48,390 nt of DNA from Gemmatimonadota bacterium (GTDB taxonomy: Bacteria > Gemmatimonadota > Gemmatimonadetes > Gemmatimonadales > GWC2-71-9), in contig QHVC01000047.1 of the NCBI GenBank assembly GCA_003222205.1, positions 1-48,390 on the forward strand, written 5' to 3'. Position 1 is the first letter of the stretch. Each line of letters opens with the position of its first letter. The translations under genes were made by a program, and so were the position numbers. A model generated the notes under the pieces. The model did no database searches, had not been told where the DNA came from, and saw only the letters and a list, made by a program, of their open reading frames with translations. Of the stretch, positions 18,236 to 27,996 are shown piece by piece.

Positions 18236-18967
18236 CTAGGCGCCTCCGACGATGACGCGAGCGGAGTCGCTCTGCGGAGCGACTACGGGGTACTGGCGGA
18301 GCGATACCACGCTTCCCTGGGGATCGAACGCAAACTCCCACTTCACTAGTTCAGAGCCGCGATGCTCGCCGTCATAGAAGGCGATGAGGACGGTGCCCCG
18401 CCACCCGTTCGCAGGATCGCCGTTCAAGGCCGGCCCTGTTGCGCCCGTGATGGACGACAGATCTCCGACCAACTGCGACTTGGCCAGCCCTGTCAGGCCG
18501 TTCGGGTCATATAGCTTCGTGGAATTGCCAATGGGATTAACTGCCGATCCCAGTGCGAGCAGCCTTTTCCACACAGCGCGCCGACTCGGTAGAGGGACGG
18601 CGGGTAACGCGCGGATCCAGTCACCGAGGTTCGAGCACGTCCAGCCCGCGACGCGATAGGCGCTCTTGTCTATGACACCGGCCCGATAGAGCCGTCCGAG
18701 GCGTCCCTGCCTTGGCTCGAAGCGATACAGTCGCACTGAGGGTCCGAAGGGCGTGGGCTGCACACGGATCGTGACTTGCCCGCCTGGGGAAGCTACTGCG
18801 CCCGGAGGGAATGTCACCGAGCTATCGCGAGCCACCTCAGCAACAAGCGTGTCAAGCGCTGTCGGCGGTGGGCAGGAAGGCTGCTGATCCCGCCGGCCCA
18901 CCACCGGTAAGGGACTGGCAGTGAATAGCCAGATGATTTTGGCGACCCCTGAGCTGTACATGATCAT
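18236..18967 (-). CDS. Membrane-anchored/exported hypothetical protein, candidate immunity protein for RHS 24441-18964
   Basis: MIMYSSGVAKIIWLFTASPLPVVG start; ATGA overlap with the RHS stop at 18964-18966. Confidence 0.6.
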   Translation of the reverse strand: MIMYSSGVAKIIWLFTASPLPVVGRRDQQPSCPPPTALDTLVAEVARDSSVTFPPGAVASPGGQVTIRVQPTPFGPSVRLYRFEPRQGRLGRLYRAGVIDKSAYRVAGWTCSNLGDWIRALPAVPLPSRRAVWKRLLALGSAVNPIGNSTKLYDPNGLTGLAKSQLVGDLSSITGATGPALNGDPANGWRGTVLIAFYDGEHRGSELVKWEFAFDPQGSVVSLRQYPVVAPQSDSARVIVGGA

Positions 18968-21900
18968 CTGCAAGGTCCTCCCGTTTCGCACGTCACCTTG
19001 CTTACAACCTTGTCCACCTGCGCCTGGGAAGAAGCCTTGTAGCCTTGCTCCCAGAGAATCCCGTGTGCGAATTCGTGGACTTGAATGTTACCCAGAGTGG
19101 GGTTTCCACCTTGTGCCCTAGCCATGGTCACCAGGTCTTGATTGCCTAGATCCTTCATGCTCACATACGCATCTATGTGCGCGATTGGAGTATCTGGACT
19201 CTTTGCAGGGTCGAATGCGCTCCCCTGAGCGTCGCGAGCCACAGTTGCCCCAAAAGCCTCACCGCCTTTGCTCGATTCGTAAACGCTGACGTTCGTTTGC
19301 TGCAGCACGAACTCCGGCTGACTTGACTTGCTCGCTTCTGCCACCAGACCGCGGAGGTACGGGCTTGACTGCACCATACGGTTCCAGCTAGCTGTAAAAT
19401 GCGGATCGCCTTCAACTCTGAAGCACGGAGGGTGCGGACACAGCCCGAATGGATCGCTGAAACTTAGGGGATCTCCCCCCGCGAAGCCATAGAGGTTCAT
19501 CCCCCCCGCGAGCCCGATCGGATCTTCCTGCGTGAACCGCCCGGTCGCCGGGTCCACGTAGCGGTTGCGGTGGTATTGCGTCCCGGTCCCGTCTTCCTTC
19601 CCATGCGTCAGCGTGCCGTACCACGACGGCGTGATCGTATCGCTCGCGGCTAGCATTACCGCGAACAACTCCGGCTTCCACAGGCGCCCAACGCAGCGCG
19701 ACGGCTCCCCCTGCCAAGGACAGAGCACCGGCGCCCCGTCGGCGAACGTGCTGTAGTCCGGGCGGCCCCGCCACGTCCAGTGCGGGATGACGGCGAACGG
19801 AGCCCACCAGTGCCGGGGGCCGTTCCACACCGTGTCCCCATAGGCGATGCGGATCACGCTGAGCGGCTGGTCGAGCGTGGCTCCGTAGGTGTAGGCGAGC
19901 CGGCCGAGCAGCGGATTGCCATCGAAGAGCGTCAGGCCACTCAGCCAGGTCGCCACTGGCGGAGGGACACTGTCGTTCTCCAGGTCGTAGGCAGGTACGT
20001 TGCCACTCCAGGCCAGGCTGCCCGGCATCTGGATCTCGTAGAGCTCCTGGTCGCCGGCCCACACCGTGCGGCGGATCGTGCCCAGGTCGCACGCATGTGG
20101 GTTGCCCTGACCGATGCCCAGTTCAGAGCTGCATTCCCGCCGCGCCCGCACCAAGACACGGCGCCCCAGCGCGTCGTAGCGATACTGCTCGAACGTCATC
20201 TTGAACGGCCGGTCATCCGGCCCGCCCCCGACCCAGCGGTACTCGGCGACCTTGAGCCGACCGTCCGCCGCATACCACGAGGCGCGGTCTTCCCGGCTTG
20301 CCGATGACGACACCTGATAGGTGAAAACGGTGCTGCCAGCGGCGTCGTACCAGACCGTATCCGTACTCTGAGCATTGTCGGACCCCCGGAGTCGTCCGGT
20401 CGGTGGGCCGCCCGCGAGCGGAGCGAACCGGTAGTGGCCGCCCCCGTTCGAAATGCCCTTCATGCCCACGCTCGGGGTGACATTGGTGGTGATCGCGGTG
20501 TTGAAGGTATTGCCGAGCGCGTCGTCGCTCGAGACCTCCGTTGAGAAGATGCGGCCACCCTGCGAGCAGTTTGTGCTCCCCGGTGCAGACGAAGCAAGCT
20601 GGTGCATGTGACCGAGGCCGCCATAGGTGACGTTGGCGGTATCCTTCCAGCAGACTGCATCCAGTGCCGCTGAGACCCGTTCGGCGTCCGCGTACTGCAT
20701 CGTGGTGCGGCGCAGTGTCGGGTCAGGGTTGCGGTTGGGGGACGAACTGTTGTTGACCACGGTGTCCGCTACCAGGCGGCCGTCCGCGTCATACCCGTAG
20801 TGCCCACTGACAAGGCCGGGGAGATCTAGGCGAATCGGATTGTTCCGGCTGTTATAGGTGTAAGTGAACGCGTCCCCGAGCGCGTCGGTCACCGTCTCCA
20901 GGGCGCCAGTGAGCGCGTTATACGTGTAGCGGGTGCTGTCGGCGACGTTTCCGCCAACCTTGGGCGCCAGCTGCGTCGGGTGCTTGAGGACCAGGAGCCG
21001 CCCGGAGAGGTCGTACCGGTAGGCGACGCCATAGACGTGCTTCGTCGTATCCTGACCTAGGAACGTGCGGACCTTCAGGGTATCGCTCTTGATGCGGCCG
21101 TCGTTGAAATAGGATCGCCTGATCCAGGCGTCATCATTGTCGGCGGTTAGCAAGTTACCCATGGAGTTATAGGTGAATCGCGCCGTCTCCCCCGAGATGA
21201 CGAAGGTGTCCGGCGGCGTCTGCTGCATGCCGATCAATGAACAGACGTCGGGGCCCGTGTCCGTGGGATACCACGGATACGAGACGAGGCACCCACGGAT
21301 CGGAACCGTCGCGATCCCCACCCCGGCGATGCGCGCATAGGACACGTTGGGGACAACGCGTTGCCGCAGGCGATTCAGTGCATCATAAACCATCGTGATG
21401 TGGTGGCCCCGCCGAGTGACGACCTCCACAGGATTTCCCGCCGGATCGTAGCGTGTCGTTTCCGCGATGTTGTCCGGGCTGATCTCGACGATCTTTCGTC
21501 CCGCGGCGTCGTACTGCCACCTCGTCGTGATCGTCCCGACAGCAGCCGAGTCCGGCTCCGACGAGCGCTGAAGGCTGTCGGGCTGGCCCTCCGCGTTGTA
21601 GAAGGTGCGCACGACGAGCTTCTGCGCCGCAGCACCAGAGACGGCCGGCCCGTACGACGCGCTGCGAATGATCAAACCGCGCTGATCGTAGTAGGTGGAG
21701 TCGTCGCGATAGACACTGCTCACCGGGGAGTGGGCGAGCGTGGGGCGCCCGATCCGGTCGGAGACATACGTGGTCTGGTAGCCCAGCGGCGAGCGGCTCA
21801 GGGCCAGATTCCCGCGGATGTCATAGGCCACCGAGTCCTTGTTCCCCAACGCATCGGTGATTGTCTTGAGGAGGCCGCCTGGGGTCGCGATCGGGTTCCC

Positions 21901-24441
21901 GGATGGGTAGTAGCCGAAGTTCACGCGGCTGGAGACCCCTCGTCCGTCCTGCTGCCAGAGGCGGTTGCCGTTCGAGGCGTCGTAACCGAACTGGGTGATC
22001 TCCCCGGTTGGCAGGGTGATCTCGGTCACGCGATCCCACGTCTGGTCCCACTGATACTGCGTCGTGGCGTGCTGCCCCGGCGCGTAGAGGCTCGTGTCAG
22101 TCGAGGCCGCGAGGTTGCCCCGCGCGTCGTAAGAGGCGCCGATGATGCGGCCGTTCGGGTACTGAATCCGTGTGGCCAGAGCCGGCCACCGAGAGTCGGT
22201 CCGATCGATCATCGTGATGTGCGAATAAGAATCTCGGACCTTAGTCACCTCACCAAATCGGTCTACCCAGAAGTGCATCACGTCGGCGCTGTCTGTCCTC
22301 GGACCGTCGAAGATTGCGTAGGCGCTCTCGGGTGCGACGAGCGTCGGGCTGCACGCCGCGAGTCCGCGGACGTCAGCCGTGCAGAAGTTCAGGATGATCG
22401 AGTCGGCGCCAGGAACGCCGAGACGGCTCGACGAGAGCCGGTAGGCAGCATCGTAGACGAACGACGTCAGCGTGCTGCGGCGGTCTCGGCGCCCGACGAT
22501 ACGGTTGCTGCCGCCGGTGAGGTACGCAAAGACGACCGGCGAAGCGGTCGGGTCCGTGATCTTGAGTGAGTCGCCGATCCAGGTGAGCGTCGTCACCCGG
22601 AACGTGCCAGGAGCGGAATCTGGGACGGAGACAGCTGCCAGTCGGGTCGGCGTGCCAGTGTAGGAGAACGTGAACTTGAGGGTCGTATCCCCCGGCGGCG
22701 TGATCCGGACGAGGAACCCCGCCGAATCGGTGAAGGTCGTGACGTAGCCGACGCGATTCGTCGTGCGACTGTGCTTGCCGGTTGAGGCGAAGGTGACCTT
22801 CACTCCTCCCGGTACGAGGCGGACCCACTCCCCGGTCGTCGTGTGGAGCAACGTGTCCGGGTCGGCCAGCGGCGGGCCTGCGTAGGCTGTATCCGCCCCG
22901 CGGGGCCCGATGCGCTCGTAGCGCCGAGCGCTGCCGTCGCCGCCCACCCACAGCACGCTCGTGTCGGCGAGGAAGAAAAGCTGCTCGTACCCGGCCAACC
23001 ACCACCCCGCGCCGAATGCGCTGTTGGCGCGGTTCACGATCGGCACTTTACCCGAGAAGGTGGTGAGAACCGTATTGCTCTGCCCCGTGATGCGGCGGAT
23101 CTCGAGCGTATAGGCATACACGCCGGTGCTGAGGCTCGCTGCGTCGAACCCCACAACGACCCGTCGCGTTTGTCCAGCGCTTCCCCAGGCGGTGCCCGCC
23201 CAGGTCTGCATGTAATTCACGCTGTTCACGGTGAGCGTCGCCTGCACGGTGGTGGGCAAGGGATCGCCTACCGGGAGCGTCACGTCCGCCGTGACCAGCG
23301 GGTACGGGTGCGCCGCTTGGCTACCGTACAGGAGCGTGGGGGCGCGGGTCTTGTTGAGGGTGCGAATCGCTGCCAGCCCATGCACGAGTCGCAGATCGCC
23401 GCACTCGAAAGCCGCGCTCGGCCCAGCCGCGATGGTGAGACACAGCGCTCGGTCCGTGACGGGCCCGGCCGGCGCCACCGTCAGATTCACCCAGCCGGAA
23501 TCCTTCTTGGTGGCGTCGGAGGTCGCTACGGCGGTGAGCTTAACGGTCCCAGTCGCCCCGGCCGCCCCCACACTGTAGCTCACGTCGGCGGTCCCCGTCG
23601 CGCCCGTCCCCAGTGGGATCGACGCTGGCGTGACGGCACAGCCGGTCGCTGTCCCCGAACACGCGGGGGTCAACGTGTAGGTCGTGGTCGGCGAGAGGTA
23701 GTTCTGGATGGCGAACCGCTGGGTGGCGAGCGACTTCGCTGCGGGGACTGCCGTTCCGGCGTCCGGTGTGACCACCACCGGTATGGCCGTGACGCTGTAC
23801 GAGCCCACGTCTGAGGAACGGCCACCCGCGCTCAACGTCAGCGTGCCATTCGTCCCACCGAGGTTGAAGGTCACGTTCACATTGCCACTCGCGCCGACCC
23901 CGAGCGTCATGCTAGCCGGACTGACCGATCCACAGGTCACACCGCCTGTCGCCGAACACTGCAGTCCATAGGTGTCTGAGACGTTGCCGGTATTGGTGAC
24001 GGTGAACGAAACGGTGTTGGGACCGCTGTTCGCCGGGAGGGAGGTGGCCTGCGCATCGGGCGACACGGATACGGCGTCAATCTCATTGTACCTCGCCTCG
24101 ACATACGCCGTACCGAGGTTATCCGACACCTGCGCCGACACGGTGTTGAGCCCAGGCTGGATCGTGACCGTGAAGTCCCCCGACTGGAAGTCAGAGCACA
24201 AGGGGTTGGAACCGGGCATCGTGTTGCCGATCGTCCCCCCGTTGAACCACACGGTTCCCCAGGAGTCGAAGAATCCACCGTTGCTACAGAACTCGACGTG
24301 AACTTGGACCTGGCTGCCAACAGGATACGTCCCGCTGGCGGGGGTGATGGAACCATTCGGCGGAGCCTGGGCGGCCGCGGGTAAGGCATTGCTCAGGAGC
24401 GCAAGGAAGAGGGGCAGCGAAAGGGCCGAGGGGAATGGCAT
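18964..24441 (-). CDS. Full-length secreted RHS/YD-repeat protein; C-terminal tip with HEFAH metalloprotease-like motif
   Basis: Signal peptide MPFPSALSLPLFLALLSNALPAAAQA; Ig-like repeats; YD repeats; RHS core; tip ...LGNIQVHEFAHGILWEQGYKAS. ORF-track TTG start at 24606 rejected in favour of about 24441. Confidence 0.88.
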   Translation of the reverse strand: MPFPSALSLPLFLALLSNALPAAAQAPPNGSITPASGTYPVGSQVQVHVEFCSNGGFFDSWGTVWFNGGTIGNTMPGSNPLCSDFQSGDFTVTIQPGLNTVSAQVSDNLGTAYVEARYNEIDAVSVSPDAQATSLPANSGPNTVSFTVTNTGNVSDTYGLQCSATGGVTCGSVSPASMTLGVGASGNVNVTFNLGGTNGTLTLSAGGRSSDVGSYSVTAIPVVVTPDAGTAVPAAKSLATQRFAIQNYLSPTTTYTLTPACSGTATGCAVTPASIPLGTGATGTADVSYSVGAAGATGTVKLTAVATSDATKKDSGWVNLTVAPAGPVTDRALCLTIAAGPSAAFECGDLRLVHGLAAIRTLNKTRAPTLLYGSQAAHPYPLVTADVTLPVGDPLPTTVQATLTVNSVNYMQTWAGTAWGSAGQTRRVVVGFDAASLSTGVYAYTLEIRRITGQSNTVLTTFSGKVPIVNRANSAFGAGWWLAGYEQLFFLADTSVLWVGGDGSARRYERIGPRGADTAYAGPPLADPDTLLHTTTGEWVRLVPGGVKVTFASTGKHSRTTNRVGYVTTFTDSAGFLVRITPPGDTTLKFTFSYTGTPTRLAAVSVPDSAPGTFRVTTLTWIGDSLKITDPTASPVVFAYLTGGSNRIVGRRDRRSTLTSFVYDAAYRLSSSRLGVPGADSIILNFCTADVRGLAACSPTLVAPESAYAIFDGPRTDSADVMHFWVDRFGEVTKVRDSYSHITMIDRTDSRWPALATRIQYPNGRIIGASYDARGNLAASTDTSLYAPGQHATTQYQWDQTWDRVTEITLPTGEITQFGYDASNGNRLWQQDGRGVSSRVNFGYYPSGNPIATPGGLLKTITDALGNKDSVAYDIRGNLALSRSPLGYQTTYVSDRIGRPTLAHSPVSSVYRDDSTYYDQRGLIIRSASYGPAVSGAAAQKLVVRTFYNAEGQPDSLQRSSEPDSAAVGTITTRWQYDAAGRKIVEISPDNIAETTRYDPAGNPVEVVTRRGHHITMVYDALNRLRQRVVPNVSYARIAGVGIATVPIRGCLVSYPWYPTDTGPDVCSLIGMQQTPPDTFVISGETARFTYNSMGNLLTADNDDAWIRRSYFNDGRIKSDTLKVRTFLGQDTTKHVYGVAYRYDLSGRLLVLKHPTQLAPKVGGNVADSTRYTYNALTGALETVTDALGDAFTYTYNSRNNPIRLDLPGLVSGHYGYDADGRLVADTVVNNSSSPNRNPDPTLRRTTMQYADAERVSAALDAVCWKDTANVTYGGLGHMHQLASSAPGSTNCSQGGRIFSTEVSSDDALGNTFNTAITTNVTPSVGMKGISNGGGHYRFAPLAGGPPTGRLRGSDNAQSTDTVWYDAAGSTVFTYQVSSSASREDRASWYAADGRLKVAEYRWVGGGPDDRPFKMTFEQYRYDALGRRVLVRARRECSSELGIGQGNPHACDLGTIRRTVWAGDQELYEIQMPGSLAWSGNVPAYDLENDSVPPPVATWLSGLTLFDGNPLLGRLAYTYGATLDQPLSVIRIAYGDTVWNGPRHWWAPFAVIPHWTWRGRPDYSTFADGAPVLCPWQGEPSRCVGRLWKPELFAVMLAASDTITPSWYGTLTHGKEDGTGTQYHRNRYVDPATGRFTQEDPIGLAGGMNLYGFAGGDPLSFSDPFGLCPHPPCFRVEGDPHFTASWNRMVQSSPYLRGLVAEASKSSQPEFVLQQTNVSVYESSKGGEAFGATVARDAQGSAFDPAKSPDTPIAHIDAYVSMKDLGNQDLVTMARAQGGNPTLGNIQVHEFAHGILWEQGYKASSQAQVDKVVSKVTCETGGPCR

Positions 24442-24491
24442 GCGGGCGCTGACCACGGGCGGACTCCGGCAAGGAGGTTCGCCCCGGCAAA

Positions 24492-24507
24492 AGCATACGC
24501 CGTGCCT
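24492..24507 (-). promoter_or_regulatory. Sigma-54-type -24/-12 promoter for RHS 24441-18964
   Basis: Reverse complement aGGcacggcgtatGCt; 10-nt GG/GC spacing. Confidence 0.7.
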
Positions 24508-24604
24508 TGCTGCGCCCTCCCCGCGTCGAACGCGCGAAATGCGTTCCCCCGCAATGAAATCCGGCCCCGCGGCGCACCCGGAACCGACTCGGCAAAGAGC
24601 CGCC

Positions 24605-24728
24605 AACTATGACATTCGAGCCCTCCAAATGCATAGCACTATGCCTTCGGCCGAACTCGTGCGGGAAACGGGCGTCGGCAGCTATGCAATTCGGCCCTCC
24701 GAAATGCATAGTGCTATGACATTCGCCT
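24605..24728. promoter_or_regulatory. Tandem direct repeat of about 45 bp containing dyad GCATAG-N2-CTATG: shared enhancer between divergent RHS and T2SS promoters
   Basis: ctatgacattcgagccctccaaatgcatagcactatgccttcg and ctatgcaattcggccctccgaaatgcatagtgctatgacattcg; dyads at 24631-24644 and 24706-24719. Confidence 0.75.
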
Positions 24729-24784
24729 CGTCGGACCCACGATTTCCCTTCATTAGTGCAGTGACCTTCCAAATGCGACCGGCT

Positions 24785-24800
24785 CGGCACGCTCGTTGCC
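24785..24800 (+). promoter_or_regulatory. Sigma-54-type -24/-12 promoter for the T2SS operon
   Basis: cGGcacgctcgttGCc, near consensus TGGCACG-N4-TTGCW; 35 nt before ATG 24835. Confidence 0.75.
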
Positions 24801-24834
24801 TCCGATACAAGCGGTGCCAACCCGGGCTACCGCG

Positions 24835-26328
24835 ATGGACACAGCGCTTATCCCCAAGCTCTCCCTCCCCGATTCCTTCGACTCGGGCTACCTGGAATTC
24901 AACGGCATCCTCCCCCTCGAGGTTGCCGAGGGGAAGCTCCGCGTCGCCGTCGCCGGCGAGCCCGCGATCGAGGTCCTCGACGACCTCGAGATGTCCTTCG
25001 GCGTCCCGCTGGTACTGCTTCCGGTAAGCAAAGAAGAGCTGCTGGACGGCGTCCGCCGCGCCTACGCGGCCGCCGAGTCGGTGGTCGAACTGGTGAAAGA
25101 TCTCGACGGCGTGGTCGGGACAGGGATCGAGGGCAGCGACGCGCCGCTCGCCGACGCCCGCGACCTCGCCAACCAGCCGCCGGTCATCCGCTTCGTGAAC
25201 CTCCTGATCAAGGAAGCGCACGAGGCCCGCGCGTCGGACATCCACCTAGAGTCCACCCGGGATGGATTGCACGCCCGCTTCCGGATCGACGGAGTGCTGA
25301 CCGATGTGCCTAGCCCTCCCAAGGGGCTGCAGGCGGCTGTCGTCTCCCGCGTGAAGCTGCTCGCCGAGCTGGACATCGCCGAGCGGCGCCAGCCGCAGGA
25401 CGGACGTATCCGCGTCCGGCTCGAAGAACGGGAACTGGACCTCCGGGTCTCGACGGTGCCGACGCTGTACGGGGAGTCGGTGGTGCTGCGGCTCTTGGAC
25501 CGCGGCGGCCGGCCCGTCGCGCTCGAAGAGCTGGGGATGGCGCCCGAGACGGTGGACCGCTTCCGCCGCCTCGCCGAGCGGCCGCACGGGATCGTGCTGG
25601 CGACGGGGCCCACCGGCAGCGGTAAGACGACGACGCTGTACGCGGCCCTCGGCCTCCGCCCGCGAAGCGCTGAGAAGATCATCACGGTCGAGGACCCAGT
25701 CGAATACCACCTCGAGGGCGTCACACAGGTGCCGGTGAACCGCAAGGCCGGGATGACCTTCGCCACCGCGCTGCGCAGCCTGCTGCGCCAGGACCCCGAC
25801 GTGCTGATGGTGGGCGAGATGCGAGACCCCGAAACGGCGGAGATCGCCGTGCAGGCGGCGATGACGGGGCACCTGGTGTTCTCGACCCTGCACACTAACG
25901 ACGCGCTCAGCGCCGTGGGGCGACTCCTGGACCTGAAGGTCGAGGCGTACCTCGTCGCGGCAACGCTCGAGGGCGTGTTGGCCCAGCGTTTGGTGCGCCG
26001 CATCTGCCCCGACTGCCGCGAGCGTTACACCCCGGACCCGCAGGCCGTCGCCCTGCTTGCCAATAAGCCAGTCGGGAACGTCACGCTACAGCGCGGCCGC
26101 GGCTGCGAGTCCTGTCGCAATACGGGCTACAAAGGGCGCACGGGGATCTTCGAGGTGCTGGTCGTAACCGATGAATTCAAGCGCGAGTTCGGCGGCGCGC
26201 CGTCGTTGCCGCGGCTGCGTGATGTCGCGAAGGAGGCGGGCATGCGCACGCTGCGCGAGGACGGCTGGGCGAAAGTGCAGGCGGGGCTGACGACGGTCGA
26301 GGAGGTGCTGCGTGTCACGGAACACTAG
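24835..26328 (+). CDS. gspE: Type II secretion ATPase GspE
   Basis: GPTGSGKTTTLYAAL, GEMRDPETAEIAVQAAMTGHLVFSTLHTNDA, CPDC...CESCRNTGYKGRTGIFEVL. Confidence 0.93.
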   Translation: MDTALIPKLSLPDSFDSGYLEFNGILPLEVAEGKLRVAVAGEPAIEVLDDLEMSFGVPLVLLPVSKEELLDGVRRAYAAAESVVELVKDLDGVVGTGIEGSDAPLADARDLANQPPVIRFVNLLIKEAHEARASDIHLESTRDGLHARFRIDGVLTDVPSPPKGLQAAVVSRVKLLAELDIAERRQPQDGRIRVRLEERELDLRVSTVPTLYGESVVLRLLDRGGRPVALEELGMAPETVDRFRRLAERPHGIVLATGPTGSGKTTTLYAALGLRPRSAEKIITVEDPVEYHLEGVTQVPVNRKAGMTFATALRSLLRQDPDVLMVGEMRDPETAEIAVQAAMTGHLVFSTLHTNDALSAVGRLLDLKVEAYLVAATLEGVLAQRLVRRICPDCRERYTPDPQAVALLANKPVGNVTLQRGRGCESCRNTGYKGRTGIFEVLVVTDEFKREFGGAPSLPRLRDVAKEAGMRTLREDGWAKVQAGLTTVEEVLRVTEH

Positions 26329-26815
26329 CGGAACGCGGAACGCGGAAGTCGGAACGCGGAACGAACTGGGGAAGTTCTGTTCCGCGCTCCGCGTTCCGCG
26401 CTCCGCGTTGGGGTTCACCTTGATCGAGCTCCTCGTCGTGATCGTGGTGATCGGGATCCTCGCGGGGCTCGTGGGGCCGATGGTGTTCCGCAACGTCGGC
26501 GACGCGAAGATCTCGGCGGCCAAGGCGCAGCTCGAGCTGTTCGGGTTGGCCCTCGACCAGTACCGGCTCGACAACGACTACTACCCCTCGACCGCGCAGG
26601 GACTGGAGGCGCTGCGCACGGTGCCGCAGGGTGATCCCGCGGCCCACAACTGGCGCGGCCCCTACCTCAAGAAGCCAATCCCGCTCGATCCGTGGGGGCA
26701 TCCGTACGTGTATCGCTCGCCGAGTGAGAAAGACCCCAACGGCTACGACCTCTTGTCGTACGGGCGCGACGGTAAGCCGGGGGGCGACGGCGAGGACGCC
26801 GACATCATCCAATGA
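26312..26815 (+). CDS. gspG: Major pseudopilin GspG with unusually long leader
   Basis: G^FTLIELLVVIVVIGILAGLVGPMVF, YRLDNDYYPSTAQGLEAL, DPWGHPYVYRSPSEKDPNGYDLLSYGRDGKPGGDGEDADI. Confidence 0.93.
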   Translation: MSRNTSGTRNAEVGTRNELGKFCSALRVPRSALGFTLIELLVVIVVIGILAGLVGPMVFRNVGDAKISAAKAQLELFGLALDQYRLDNDYYPSTAQGLEALRTVPQGDPAAHNWRGPYLKKPIPLDPWGHPYVYRSPSEKDPNGYDLLSYGRDGKPGGDGEDADIIQ

Positions 26816-27996
26816 GTGCATTTCGGTATCAGGCCGCTCGGGACGACGGGGCGCTGGTGCGTGGGGTCATCGAGTCGACTTCGACCTCGGACGCCGCCGC
26901 CGTGCTCTCGGCTCGGGGGCTCTACCCGGTGTCGGTTGAAGAGTCCCCGACACCTGATACCTGGCACCTGTCGCCCCGAATTTCGGCGCAGCACCTGGCC
27001 ACGGTGTTCCAGAGTCTTGCGTCGCTCGTCGAAGCCGGGGTGCCCCTCGAGAAGGCGCTGCGTGCAACGCAGCCGCTGGCGACGGGAAAGCTGGGCGAAG
27101 CGCTAGAGCGCGTCGGAGCGCGGGTGCGCGAAGGCGCATCCCTGGGCACCGCGCTGGCTCAGGAGCACGGCCTGTTCTCCGGTGTGACGGTGGGATTGGT
27201 CAGGGCGGGGGAGCGCGGAGTGGGGCTGGATCGAGCACTGCAGCAGGCGGCCCTTCAGCTCGAGCGCGAGGCGGAGACGGTGGCGAAGCTGCGCGCGGCG
27301 CTTGCGTACCCGATGCTGCTCGCCGTGGTGGGAACAATCTCGGCCGGCGTGATCATGCTGTTCGTGGTGCCCAGGTTTGTGGCCCTGCTCTCGGACCTGG
27401 GGCAGGCGTTGCCGGTTGCCACGCGCATTCTGATCGGCGTCTCGGCCACGGCGCGGCGGTTCGGGTTGGTGATCGGGGCTGGCGCGTGCATCGGCACTGT
27501 CGCCGGGACACGGCTCATCGCCGCGCGACGGGCCGTGTGGCACGGTTGGCTGCTGTCGCTGCCGGTCGTCGGCCCCATCCGCCACGCCCTCGCTACTGCC
27601 CGAGCCTGCCGAACGCTGTCCGCGCTGTTGGGCACGGGGACACCGGCGCTCGCGGCGCTACAGATCGCGCGTGACGCGGCAGGCGACGAAGCGGTCGGCG
27701 CGCGCCTCGACGCCGCGCGCAGCCCGGTCGCAGAGGGCGGGGCGCTGAGCAACGCTCTGGAGGCGACGGGGGCTATGACCCCGGGCGCTCTGCAGCTGGC
27801 GAGGATCGGCGAAGGCTCCGGGCGCCTCGCGCCGCTACTCGCCAAAGCTGCGGAGCTCGAAGAGCGCGAGGCGGAGCGGCGGCTCAAGACGCTGGTGACG
27901 TTCGTTGAGCCGGCGCTGATCCTCATGTTCGCGGCGCTCGTCGCCTTTGTCGCGGCGGCGCTGTTGCAAGCCGTGTATTCCCTGAGGCCAGGATGA
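26812..27996 (+). CDS. gspF: Type II secretion inner-membrane protein GspF
   Basis: ATVFQSLASLVEAGVPLEKAL, three TM helices, LVTFVEPALILMFAALVAFVAAALLQAVY. Confidence 0.9.
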   Translation: MSAFRYQAARDDGALVRGVIESTSTSDAAAVLSARGLYPVSVEESPTPDTWHLSPRISAQHLATVFQSLASLVEAGVPLEKALRATQPLATGKLGEALERVGARVREGASLGTALAQEHGLFSGVTVGLVRAGERGVGLDRALQQAALQLEREAETVAKLRAALAYPMLLAVVGTISAGVIMLFVVPRFVALLSDLGQALPVATRILIGVSATARRFGLVIGAGACIGTVAGTRLIAARRAVWHGWLLSLPVVGPIRHALATARACRTLSALLGTGTPALAALQIARDAAGDEAVGARLDAARSPVAEGGALSNALEATGAMTPGALQLARIGEGSGRLAPLLAKAAELEEREAERRLKTLVTFVEPALILMFAALVAFVAAALLQAVYSLRPG

